NCBI GenBank assembly: GCA_002705325.1
Contig: PAFS01000037.1
Span: 1-14,387 of the forward strand
Direction of reading: 5' to 3'
DNA length: 14,387 bases
From: Gammaproteobacteria bacterium
GTDB taxonomy: Bacteria > Pseudomonadota > Gammaproteobacteria > Pseudomonadales > Litorivicinaceae
The notes beneath the pieces are model-generated. The model ran no database searches. It was not told the origin of the DNA and saw only the letters and a program-made list of their open reading frames with translations. The stretch's first letter is position 1. Each line of letters opens with the position of its first letter. This document shows positions 8,622 to 14,387 of the stretch, piece after piece. The position numbers and the translations under genes were made by a program.

Positions 8622-8823
8622 GCGATCCATCCTCTAGATTGTTTGGACCCAGGTACGCGTTTTTTTGTTGCACCAGTTGGAGTGATTCATACATTTGTAC
8701 CGGGAATTGTAGTATCGCTGATCTCTGATCAAGTGAAGGTATTTGATTACTTTGAAACGCTTTCGATGCAGAATCGTCAAAATGTACGAGGTTCGCTGTT
8801 ACACTGCGCTCCAGAGGAAAATC
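8622..8823 (+). promoter_or_regulatory. Upstream region of tatD with a weak promoter candidate
   Basis: About 200 bases without a recognisable gene. A weak sigma70-like pair is present: TTGCAC (8668-8673) and TACATT (8690-8695), 16 bases apart. The -10 match is poor (4 of 6), so this is only a candidate. A frame open from 8743 into tatD would add 27 residues with no family resemblance and is not taken as coding. Confidence 0.3.
8813..8818 (+). promoter_or_regulatory. Ribosome binding site that fixes the tatD start
   Basis: AGAGGA lies 5 bases before the ATG at 8824. It supports this start over the longer in-frame ATG at 8743, which would add an unrelated N-terminus. Confidence 0.6.
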
Positions 8824-9597
8824 ATGATTGATTCGCATTGTCACCTTGATTGCATTGATGTGTCCGCGCGCGAGGGCGGTGTGCAGTCTGTTTTAGATCT
8901 TGCGGCGCAACATGGCGTTGATCGGATGTTGTGTATTTCAATAACGCTTGGCAACGACGGCCCGCGACAGCTTGCCAAAGTGCATGAGCGCGTGTGGGCG
9001 ACCGTCGGTATTCATCCCTGTCACGCGCATGAAGAACCTGGGGTCACGATTGAACGGTTGTTGGAGCTGGCCAAGGCAGATTCAGTCATTGCACTCGGCG
9101 AGACAGGACTCGATGGATTTCATGACCCGGTGACTGACGTGCAACGCGAGAGTTTCGTGACGCATCTCGAGGCCGGAAGACAGGCACGGTTGCCAATTGT
9201 TGTGCATACCCGTGATGCACGCGATGAAACGATTGAATTGATCAAGGCGCATGGCTCAACTGAGACTGCTGGTGTCTTGCATTGCTTTACCGAATCGTGG
9301 GATATGGCTCAACAGGCGATTGATCTTGGCTACTACATCTCAATGTCTGGCATTGTGAGCTTTCCAAAAGCGACGAATGTCCATGAGGTTTGCCGAAAAA
9401 TTCCAGCTGACCGTCTGTTGATCGAGACAGACGCGCCCTGGCTTGCTCCTGTTCCGTATCGTGGTAAACCGAATGAGCCTGCTTTTGTGAGTCATGTGGC
9501 TGAGGCAGTGGCGATGCTTCGTGGTACAAGTCCTGAAGCCATTGCTGAGCAAACCACTGAAAACTTTTATCGACTGTTTCAGGCTGCGAACGCGTGA
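8824..9597 (+). CDS. tatD: TatD-family metal-dependent hydrolase (DNase)
   Basis: 257 residues, the normal TatD length, beginning MIDSHCHLD as most family members do. It is a TIM-barrel amidohydrolase-type enzyme; relatives act as Mg-dependent 3'-5' exonucleases on DNA/RNA in the cytoplasm. The metal ligands are all visible: H5 and H7 (HCH), E93 in LGETGLD, H128 (VVHTRDA), H153 (LHCF) and D203 (ETDAPWLAP). The family motif VGIHPCHA is at 61-68. The substrate of this particular copy is not known. It overlaps the TetR gene by 4 bases. In Pseudomonas and relatives tatD commonly closes a tmk-holB-pilZ-tatD run, with a TetR gene nearby; those upstream partners are absent here and a secretion operon stands in their place. 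Confidence 0.93.
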   Translation: MIDSHCHLDCIDVSAREGGVQSVLDLAAQHGVDRMLCISITLGNDGPRQLAKVHERVWATVGIHPCHAHEEPGVTIERLLELAKADSVIALGETGLDGFHDPVTDVQRESFVTHLEAGRQARLPIVVHTRDARDETIELIKAHGSTETAGVLHCFTESWDMAQQAIDLGYYISMSGIVSFPKATNVHEVCRKIPADRLLIETDAPWLAPVPYRGKPNEPAFVSHVAEAVAMLRGTSPEAIAEQTTENFYRLFQAANA

Positions 9598-10232
9598 ACC
9601 TCTCCGAAGCTGTCCGGCTTGAGCGCGATAAGCGCAAGCGACAAGCATTCATTCGTCGCGAACAAGATATCCTATCTGTCTGCGAGAGTTTGATGGCCGA
9701 GAAGGGCGTTCGTCAGGTATCGGTCGATATGATTGCTGCACGGACCGGGGTCGGTAAAGGCACGATTTACAAGCATTTTGATAGTAAGCGCGACATGTTA
9801 ATCGCAATCGCTGCACAATACTTTGCGATGTTGATCGAGTTACTTGGTCGGTCGAACGATCCTGCACGTGCGGTGTCTGACTGGATTGAAGCGCAGTTGT
9901 ATACACCGCGACGGTCGCTACTTATCCATGAACTCGTTGCTACACTTGAAGATGACTCAGAAGCGCTCGATAAAATTCAAGACGTAAGGTACCAGATGCG
10001 GAAGCGATTAGCTCAGGTTTTATCAGGATCGTCGAGTACACGAGGGCGGCCTTTTGAGCGAGCGATGTGGTTGGATGCGATTGTCCAGGGTGCTCTCTTG
10101 GAGATGGAATCGGCCCTCAAGTCTGAATCCTTTGATGAAGACGAATGGGTTGAGTCCATCACGCGGATCGTCCCGATCCTCATGAGCCAGCCAAAACTCA
10201 AATTCAGAAAGCAAGATTTAACATACCTCTAA
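9594..10232 (+). CDS. TetR-family transcriptional regulator
   Basis: 212 residues. The DNA-binding domain covers about residues 23-70: helix ILSVCESLMAEKG, then SVDMIAARTGVGKGTIYKHF (43-62), whose second half is the recognition helix, then DSKRDMLIAIA. The rest is an all-helical ligand-binding and dimerisation domain too divergent to suggest a ligand. The first 20 residues are rich in Arg/Lys (RDKRKR). The start is a GTG inside GTGA, overlapping the tatD stop by 4 bases, with AGG about 10 bases upstream; the next start codon would cut into the first helix. It is co-transcribed with tatD by position. Its target is unknown: candidates are its own operon or the fatty-acid/CoA-type genes to the right, the latter only a guess. 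It converges with the MOSC gene and their stops overlap. Confidence 0.88.
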   Translation: MNLSEAVRLERDKRKRQAFIRREQDILSVCESLMAEKGVRQVSVDMIAARTGVGKGTIYKHFDSKRDMLIAIAAQYFAMLIELLGRSNDPARAVSDWIEAQLYTPRRSLLIHELVATLEDDSEALDKIQDVRYQMRKRLAQVLSGSSSTRGRPFERAMWLDAIVQGALLEMESALKSESFDEDEWVESITRIVPILMSQPKLKFRKQDLTYL

Positions 10233-10957
10233 TTGACCATGATCAGTTGATCGCCTTCGACGATTTCACTGTTGTCGAGCGATCGTAAAAATAGCCCACA
10301 GACATCCGTATCGAGTTGTCTATCCAGCCGATCCAGAAAATCTGCTGTACGTGACCCGTGCCAATCACACTCAGTTGCCAGGCAACGCACAATCGGTTCG
10401 ACCACTTCAAATGTTGCATTACCGATCTGTAAGGTACTTCCGACCCATGAGAGCTCTTCAAACGGATCGACTCCATCGATCAGTAAATTACCTCGGTAGC
10501 GTTCCGGGTGATCACTGGTACCTGTTGCCTTCGCGATTGCTGTGACAGTGGAGCGATTCAGTAACGAGACATAGGCTTCACGTTCGTCAGTGAAGCCTGT
10601 AGTTAGGGTCTCAAGAGTTAATTGATCAAGATCAGGGCTCAGGCAGCGGATCCATTCAATTAATGTGTCGCCATCGAAAGGATTTCGATCAATTGTTAAT
10701 CCGTTTCCCTGATAATCGAAATGGACGTTCTCTGATGTCCAATCCACTTTGATTTGGGAGCACAGATCCGTCTGTACTGATTGCACGAAAAATTTCTTCG
10801 GCCGCCATCCTTCCCGCGCAGGTGGGTTACGCTCCGCATACTGAAGGGCATATTGTCGATCACCTTGGAGTGTTTGAAAGCGATGTGTTGACGAGTTGTT
10901 AAGGCGTTCTCCAGCAAATCCCTTGAGCGGATACCGAGTAATCGAATGAAGCTCCAC
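10229..10957 (-). CDS. MOSC domain-containing protein (YcbX/mARC-like)
   Basis: 242 residues. Residues ~2-110 match the MOSC N-terminal beta-barrel (ITRYPLKGF near the start, the usual yPvKG signature). Residues ~125-240 match the MOSC domain: YVSLLNRSTV, RYRGNLLIDG (153-162), WVG, and the invariant Cys in VRCLATE (C192), which in mARC/YcbX enzymes coordinates the molybdenum cofactor; GDQLIMV lies at the end. No C-terminal 2Fe-2S domain is present, unlike E. coli YcbX, so electrons would come from a separate protein. Likely a Moco-dependent reductase of N-hydroxylated compounds; the substrate is unknown. Start choice: GTG at 10957 shares one base with the epimerase stop (TAGTG) and follows GGAGAG; an ATG at 10984 would add 9 residues and is the alternative. 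Probably co-transcribed with the epimerase gene. Confidence 0.85.
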   Translation of the reverse strand: MELHSITRYPLKGFAGERLNNSSTHRFQTLQGDRQYALQYAERNPPAREGWRPKKFFVQSVQTDLCSQIKVDWTSENVHFDYQGNGLTIDRNPFDGDTLIEWIRCLSPDLDQLTLETLTTGFTDEREAYVSLLNRSTVTAIAKATGTSDHPERYRGNLLIDGVDPFEELSWVGSTLQIGNATFEVVEPIVRCLATECDWHGSRTADFLDRLDRQLDTDVCGLFLRSLDNSEIVEGDQLIMVN

Positions 10958-11373
10958 TAATGACTCTCCGTTGGATGTTCGCATAGTTCCAGTAGAACAC
11001 CTTCGGTATCTTTGGGGTGAACAAAGGCCACCTTGGTCCCATGTGCGCCTGGCACAGGTGATTCGTTTATCAAGGTGTAGCCTTCAGCTTTGAGCCGTGC
11101 GAGTTCGGCTTCGATGTCGGTGACGGTAATTGCTAATTGCTGAAGGCCACCTTTGCCGGCATTCTTCTCGATGAACTTCGCGATCGGGCTGTCCGCTTCA
11201 GTGGCCGCAATCAGTTCGATACATGATTCACCAATCTGAAAAAAGGCTGTCTCGACTTTCTGTGAATCGACTCGATCACGGCCGGTCAGCGTAAATCCAA
11301 GTCCCTGGTATGTTCTGATTGCGTCTTCGATGTCGGTGACGGCGATCCCAACATGATCGATTTTGTGTAACAT
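10957..11373 (-). CDS. mce: Methylmalonyl-CoA epimerase-like VOC protein
   Basis: 138 residues, the usual size, starting MLHKIDHVGIAV as in the family. It interconverts (2S)- and (2R)-methylmalonyl-CoA, feeding the mutase whose gene lies to the right. Two beta-alpha-beta-beta-beta modules of the VOC fold are visible: residues 4-56 and 76-132. Family features include DHVGIAV, DSPIAKFIEK (61-70), PGAHGTKVAFVHP (108-120) and GVLLELCE (125-132). H7 and E129 are the expected first and last metal/catalytic positions. Where the family normally has HH (as in G-[LIM]-H-H-[ILM]), this protein has Q78-Q79; one of these positions is a metal ligand in characterised epimerases. The start at 11373 has AGGAG ten bases upstream; the in-frame ATG at 11418 would add 15 unconserved residues. 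Strong context support from mutase and meaB nearby. Confidence 0.87.
   Translation of the reverse strand: MLHKIDHVGIAVTDIEDAIRTYQGLGFTLTGRDRVDSQKVETAFFQIGESCIELIAATEADSPIAKFIEKNAGKGGLQQLAITVTDIEAELARLKAEGYTLINESPVPGAHGTKVAFVHPKDTEGVLLELCEHPTESH
10964..10969 (-). promoter_or_regulatory. Ribosome binding site supporting the GTG start of the MOSC gene
   Basis: GGAGAG on the minus strand lies 6 bases before the GTG at 10957, inside the last codons of the epimerase gene. This is a better-spaced site than the GGAA just before the ATG at 10984. Confidence 0.5.
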
Positions 11374-11438
11374 GCCTATTGTTCTCCTGCCGTGTCGGCG
11401 TATTCTTTGCGTAAGCATATAAGAAAAAGGATGTGGTG
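11374..11438. promoter_or_regulatory. Divergent intergenic region between the epimerase and CBS genes
   Basis: The 65 bases between the two divergently oriented starts must hold promoters for both. TATAAG (11418-11423) resembles a -10 element on the plus strand, but it sits so close to the CBS ATG (11439) that a usual leader would not fit, and no good -35 element accompanies it. I cannot name the promoters. The AAAAAGG at 11424-11430 is the likely CBS ribosome binding site. Confidence 0.35.
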
Positions 11439-11861
11439 ATGTTTAGATCAATCGTTGTGGACGATTTTATGACTACACACTTAGCGACGGCAAAACCCAG
11501 CATGGATTTACTGTCCTTGGTTGATTTATTGCTGATTCAGGGGATTTCGGGTGCTCCAGTTGTCGATGACGACGGCAAGTTGATCGGCATGATTTCAGAG
11601 CAGGATTGCCTCAGAGCGATACTTGTCGGTACCTATCAAGGCGATATTGGTGGACAGGTTGGCGACGTCATGAGCAGTCCAGTGGAGACGATCCAACTCG
11701 GGGAAAATATTGTTGAGGTGGTTGAGCGGATGATACGAACCAATCGGCGTCGATTTCCGGTGGTCGACTCTGAAGGAAATCTGAGGGGTCAGATTTCGAG
11801 AAGAGATCTCCTTCGTGCTGTAAGAGCCTATGAAATCCCTGAAGATGAGCCTGCGCGCTAG
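11439..11861 (+). CDS. Small protein made of two CBS domains
   Basis: 140 residues containing a CBS pair and little else. CBS1 is about 6-62 (VDDFMTTHLATAKP ... GISGAPVVDDDGKLIGMISEQDCLR) and CBS2 about 75-128 (GDVMSSPVETI ... NRRRFPVVDSEGNLRGQISRRDLLR). CBS pairs bind adenosyl ligands such as AMP, ATP or S-adenosylmethionine and act as sensor modules; stand-alone ones regulate partner proteins. No effector domain is fused, so a role cannot be given. Its position between meaB and the epimerase gene, on the opposite strand, makes a link to adenosylcobalamin metabolism conceivable but unproven. The ATG at 11439 is preferred over GTGs at 11433 and 11436 because AAGG is 8 bases upstream. Its TAG stop shares the palindrome CTAG with the meaB stop. 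Confidence 0.88.
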   Translation: MFRSIVVDDFMTTHLATAKPSMDLLSLVDLLLIQGISGAPVVDDDGKLIGMISEQDCLRAILVGTYQGDIGGQVGDVMSSPVETIQLGENIVEVVERMIRTNRRRFPVVDSEGNLRGQISRRDLLRAVRAYEIPEDEPAR

Positions 11862-12847
11862 GACGATAAAGCCTTTTCCAGCGGTTTGATGCATGCGAGC
11901 GCAGCGTTTGGTGGCGTAACCTCGCCTGAGGCCACGCGCGCTTTCTGCTCATGATAGAGCGCAGCCCAGGTTGCATTCGCTTTAAGGAGGTCGGTGATGC
12001 CATCGTTGAGTAAACGCTCAAACCATTGATTCGCTTGTTTAGAACGGCGCTCAGGAATCGCCTCGAGCCCCGCTTCGCAATACGCCTCCATCCGAGCCCA
12101 CAAGCTGTCAATCCCGCGTGGCTCAAGTGAGCTGACGGATAATACCTCCGGGGTCCAAAATCCTTGATGATTTAAAAATCCCATGGCGTTTTTGTAGTGC
12201 ACGACGGATTGACTGGCCAACGGTTCCGCGTCGCCATCGGCCTTATTGACAACGATAAAATCGGCAAGTTCAAGAATGCCTTTCTTGATTCCTTGAAGCT
12301 CATCACCTGCACCAGGTTGCATGAGGACAAGGAATAAATCGGTCATCGAATGCACTTCGTATTCACTTTGTCCAACACCGACAGTTTCAACTAAGATGAC
12401 GTCGAACCCGGCAGTTTCGGCAACCAGGATCGCTTCGCGTGTTCTGTTTGCGACACCACCTAAAGAGCGGCCGGCCGGTGATGGTCTGATGAACGCATTG
12501 TCTTTCCGAGACAGGTGCTCCATCCGCGTCTTATCGCCCAAAATGGATCCACCATGGAGCGGAGACGACGGATCGACTGCCAGCACACCAACGCGTTTAC
12601 CGAGACTGATTAGAAATAAGCCAAACGCTTCAATAAATGTTGATTTTCCAACGCCAGGAACACCTGAGATCCCAATACGCAGGCTATTACCAGCATGAGG
12701 AAGGCATTGTTCTAATAATGCAGCAGCGTCCCGACGATGCACCGGATTGGTTGATTCAATGAGCGTAATCGCCTTGGCCAGCGCTCGACGCTGGCCTTTG
12801 TGTAATGCTTCAAAATCGATGTCAGGCACCTGTTTTCTCAATCGCAT
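11858..12847 (-). CDS. meaB: Methylmalonyl-CoA mutase-associated GTPase MeaB (ArgK family)
   Basis: 329 residues from the ATG at 12847, typical for MeaB. This G3E-family P-loop GTPase chaperones the mutase: it gates adenosylcobalamin loading and protects or rescues the enzyme. Motifs: Walker [10 protein letters not shown] (62-70), DPSSP (92-96), [11 protein letters not shown] (99-109), [12 protein letters not shown] (120-131), Walker [14 protein letters not shown] (150-162), [12 protein letters not shown] (179-190), guanine specificity NKAD (201-204), and SSLEPRGID (239-247). The C-terminal helical dimerisation arm is present. It starts inside the mutase gene: ATG 12847 gives a 26-base overlap, GTG 12829 an 8-base overlap, and GAGA about 8 bases before the GTG makes that start nearly as likely. 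The frame also continues up to an ATG at 12928, but that extension is antisense-like noise over the mutase cobalamin domain. Coupled translation with the mutase is expected. Confidence 0.92.
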   Translation of the reverse strand: MRLRKQVPDIDFEALHKGQRRALAKAITLIESTNPVHRRDAAALLEQCLPHAGNSLRIGISGVPGVGKSTFIEAFGLFLISLGKRVGVLAVDPSSPLHGGSILGDKTRMEHLSRKDNAFIRPSPAGRSLGGVANRTREAILVAETAGFDVILVETVGVGQSEYEVHSMTDLFLVLMQPGAGDELQGIKKGILELADFIVVNKADGDAEPLASQSVVHYKNAMGFLNHQGFWTPEVLSVSSLEPRGIDSLWARMEAYCEAGLEAIPERRSKQANQWFERLLNDGITDLLKANATWAALYHEQKARVASGEVTPPNAALACIKPLEKALSS

Positions 12848-14387
12848 CGAGGACTGATTCAGCGCACGCCGAAATTTTGGTTCCCGGACCAAAGATCGCA
12901 GCGACGCCGTGATCATAGAGTGCTTCATAGTCCTTTCTTGGGATCACGCCGCCTGCAAAGACAACGATATCGTCTGCACCCTCTGCTGTCAGCGCAGCTT
13001 TTAATTCGGGAATGAGAGTCAGATGACCGGCTGCTAGTGAGCTCACACCAATTGCATGCACATCGTTTTCGATCGCCTGACGCGCCACTTCTTCCGGCGT
13101 TGAGAACATGGGGCTCAAGTCCACATCGAATCCGAGATCAGCAAAGGCCGTCGCAACAACCTTTGCGCCACGATCGTGACCATCCTGTCCCATCTTTGCG
13201 ACTAGGATGCGCGGGCGCCGTCCGTCACGGGATTCGAACTCGGTAATCCGTCCCGCGAGAGCAAGCCAGTCTGCATCATCTTTGAAGTGGCTACCATACA
13301 CGCCTGAAACACTCTGGTGTGTTGCTTGGAATCGTTTAAATACGACCTCCATTGCATCAGAGATTTCTCCCACTGTACACCGTGCACGTGTTGCTTCGAC
13401 AGCAAGGCCGAGAAGATTGCCGGGACCACCACCCGAGGCACAGTCAGTGATGGCCTTCAGACAGGCCTCAGCTTCTGTTGAATCACGCGATGCTTTGATT
13501 GACTGGAGGCATTCAATTTGTGCATCACGGACCTTCGCATTATCGATCGAGAGAACCTCAAATTCATCCGCTGCACCGTTAGGTAGGGTATATTTGTTGA
13601 CTCCGACGATGACATCTTCACCGCGATCAATCCGCGCTTGTTTATTGGTCGCGGATTCTTCGATCCGGAGTTTCGGAAGACCTGCTTCGATCGCTTTGGC
13701 CATGCCGCCTTCTTTTTCAACTTCAGCGATCAATTCACGTGCTCGCTCTGCAAGTTCGTTGGTCAGTGATTCCATCATGTAAGAACCGCCCCAGGGATCC
13801 ACTACCTGACGAATTCCTGTTTCTTCTTGCAGGATGAGCTGGGTATTCCGAGCAATGCGTGCTGAAAATTCAGTCGGTAGCGCGATCGCTTCATCGAATG
13901 AATTGGTATGCAATGATTGTGTTCCGCCGAATACCGCAGCCATGGCCTCAATGGTGGTTCTGACCACGTTGTTGTAGGGATCTTGTTCTGTGAGTGACCA
14001 ACCTGAGGTTTGACAATGTGTTCTTAGAACTGTTGAGCGCTCCGATTTTGGATTGAACTCATTCACAATCTCGTTCCACAAAAGACGCGCAGCTCTGAGC
14101 TTTGCGATCTCCATGTAGAAGTTCATTCCGATACCAAAAAAGAACGATAAGCGAGGCGCAAACTGGTCGATATCGAGCCCTGCTGCGAGCGCTGTCCGAA
14201 TGTATTCTTTGCCGTCAGCAAGCGTATAGGCGAGCTCGAGAGCGGCATCGGCACCTGCTTCCTGAATATGATAGCCAGAGATCGAAATGGAATTGAACTT
14301 CGGCATATTGTCAGAACAATAACTGATGATATCGCCGATGATGCGCATGGAAGGTTCTGGTGGATAGATATAGGTGTTCCGAACCAT
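12822..14387 (-). CDS. Methylmalonyl-CoA mutase, large/catalytic subunit (N-terminus outside window)
   Basis: 521 residues visible; the frame is still open at the right edge. The edge ATG falls inside the conserved core ([17 protein letters not shown]), so roughly 190-200 residues are missing from a protein of about 710-720. It catalyses the adenosylcobalamin-dependent rearrangement of (2R)-methylmalonyl-CoA to succinyl-CoA. Visible substrate-barrel motifs are [16 protein letters not shown] (31-46, with the catalytic His at 40), [19 protein letters not shown] (122-140) and [16 protein letters not shown] (152-167). The cobalamin-binding domain at ~390-521 has DGHDRG (402-407, H404 as the lower cobalt ligand), GVSSLAAGH (447-455) and FAGGVIP (477-483). 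Having both barrel and B12 domain makes it the catalytic subunit or a homodimeric enzyme; a small subunit, if any, would be upstream, outside the window. meaB overlaps its 3' end. Confidence 0.95.
   Translation of the reverse strand: MVRNTYIYPPEPSMRIIGDIISYCSDNMPKFNSISISGYHIQEAGADAALELAYTLADGKEYIRTALAAGLDIDQFAPRLSFFFGIGMNFYMEIAKLRAARLLWNEIVNEFNPKSERSTVLRTHCQTSGWSLTEQDPYNNVVRTTIEAMAAVFGGTQSLHTNSFDEAIALPTEFSARIARNTQLILQEETGIRQVVDPWGGSYMMESLTNELAERARELIAEVEKEGGMAKAIEAGLPKLRIEESATNKQARIDRGEDVIVGVNKYTLPNGAADEFEVLSIDNAKVRDAQIECLQSIKASRDSTEAEACLKAITDCASGGGPGNLLGLAVEATRARCTVGEISDAMEVVFKRFQATHQSVSGVYGSHFKDDADWLALAGRITEFESRDGRRPRILVAKMGQDGHDRGAKVVATAFADLGFDVDLSPMFSTPEEVARQAIENDVHAIGVSSLAAGHLTLIPELKAALTAEGADDIVVFAGGVIPRKDYEALYDHGVAAIFGPGTKISACAESVLDAIEKTGA

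Noticed and set aside
8404..8637. 77-residue open frame between hlyD and tatD
   Set aside because: No ribosome binding site of note and no protein-like character; a different frame over the same bases looks more like former coding sequence.
8743..8823. Longer N-terminus for TatD
   Set aside because: The 27 extra residues have no family resemblance, while the ATG at 8824 gives the standard MIDSHCHLD start with AGAGGA upstream.
11374..11418. 15-residue N-terminal extension of the epimerase
   Set aside because: Arg-rich and unlike the family; the ATG at 11373 has AGGAG upstream and yields the conserved start.
12321..12698. 125-codon open frame antisense to meaB
   Set aside because: Shadow of a strongly conserved GTPase gene on the other strand.
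12848..12928. 27-residue N-terminal extension of MeaB
   Set aside because: It would overlap the conserved cobalamin domain of the mutase by about 107 bases and matches nothing in MeaB.
13207..13782. 191-codon open frame antisense to the mutase gene
   Set aside because: Its composition (Ser, Arg, Ala-rich) is that of a shadow of a conserved gene; no ribosome binding site or family features.

Overview
The window looks like a piece of a proteobacterial chromosome, most likely a marine or environmental gammaproteobacterium. That is an inference from gene content and base composition (G+C by eye a little under half); there is no rRNA or other phylogenetic marker here. Coding density is high. Genes within each cluster overlap or are separated by a few bases, and the two convergent gene pairs share 4 bases at their stop codons.

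Left half (1-8253, + strand): a type I secretion locus of the large-adhesin (LapA/BapA-like) kind, in one tightly coupled operon. In order it encodes the C-terminal 813 residues of a secreted RTX-type surface protein whose start lies outside the window; a TolC-family outer-membrane channel with an unusual ~370-residue acidic N-terminal extension; a LapB-type ABC transporter with a degenerate C39-like domain; and an HlyD-family adaptor. Junctions are an 11-base overlap, a 1-base overlap and a 2-base gap. Together these would export the first gene product from cytoplasm to cell surface in one step. No LapD/LapG-like release genes are in the window.

Middle (8254-10232): a non-coding-looking stretch of about 570 bases that carries what may be the decayed tail of an outer-membrane beta-barrel gene. 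It is followed by tatD (metal-dependent hydrolase/DNase family) and a TetR-family regulator, which overlap by 4 bases.

Right half (10229-14387, mostly - strand): a methylmalonyl-CoA module. From right to left it holds a methylmalonyl-CoA mutase fragment (its N-terminus is beyond the window), the mutase chaperone GTPase MeaB, a small two-CBS-domain protein on the opposite strand, a methylmalonyl-CoA epimerase-like VOC protein, and a MOSC-domain protein. Mutase, MeaB and epimerase connect propionyl-CoA (from odd-chain fatty acids, branched amino acids and similar sources) to succinyl-CoA; the CBS and MOSC proteins have no assigned role in this. The epimerase has Gln-Gln where the family normally has His-His, one of which is a metal ligand.

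The points most worth a second look are the TolC N-terminal extension with its duplicated LVQxFxNLF motif, the possible beta-barrel pseudogene after the secretion operon, and the epimerase metal-site change. I saw no tRNA, rRNA, CRISPR array, insertion sequence or phage gene.
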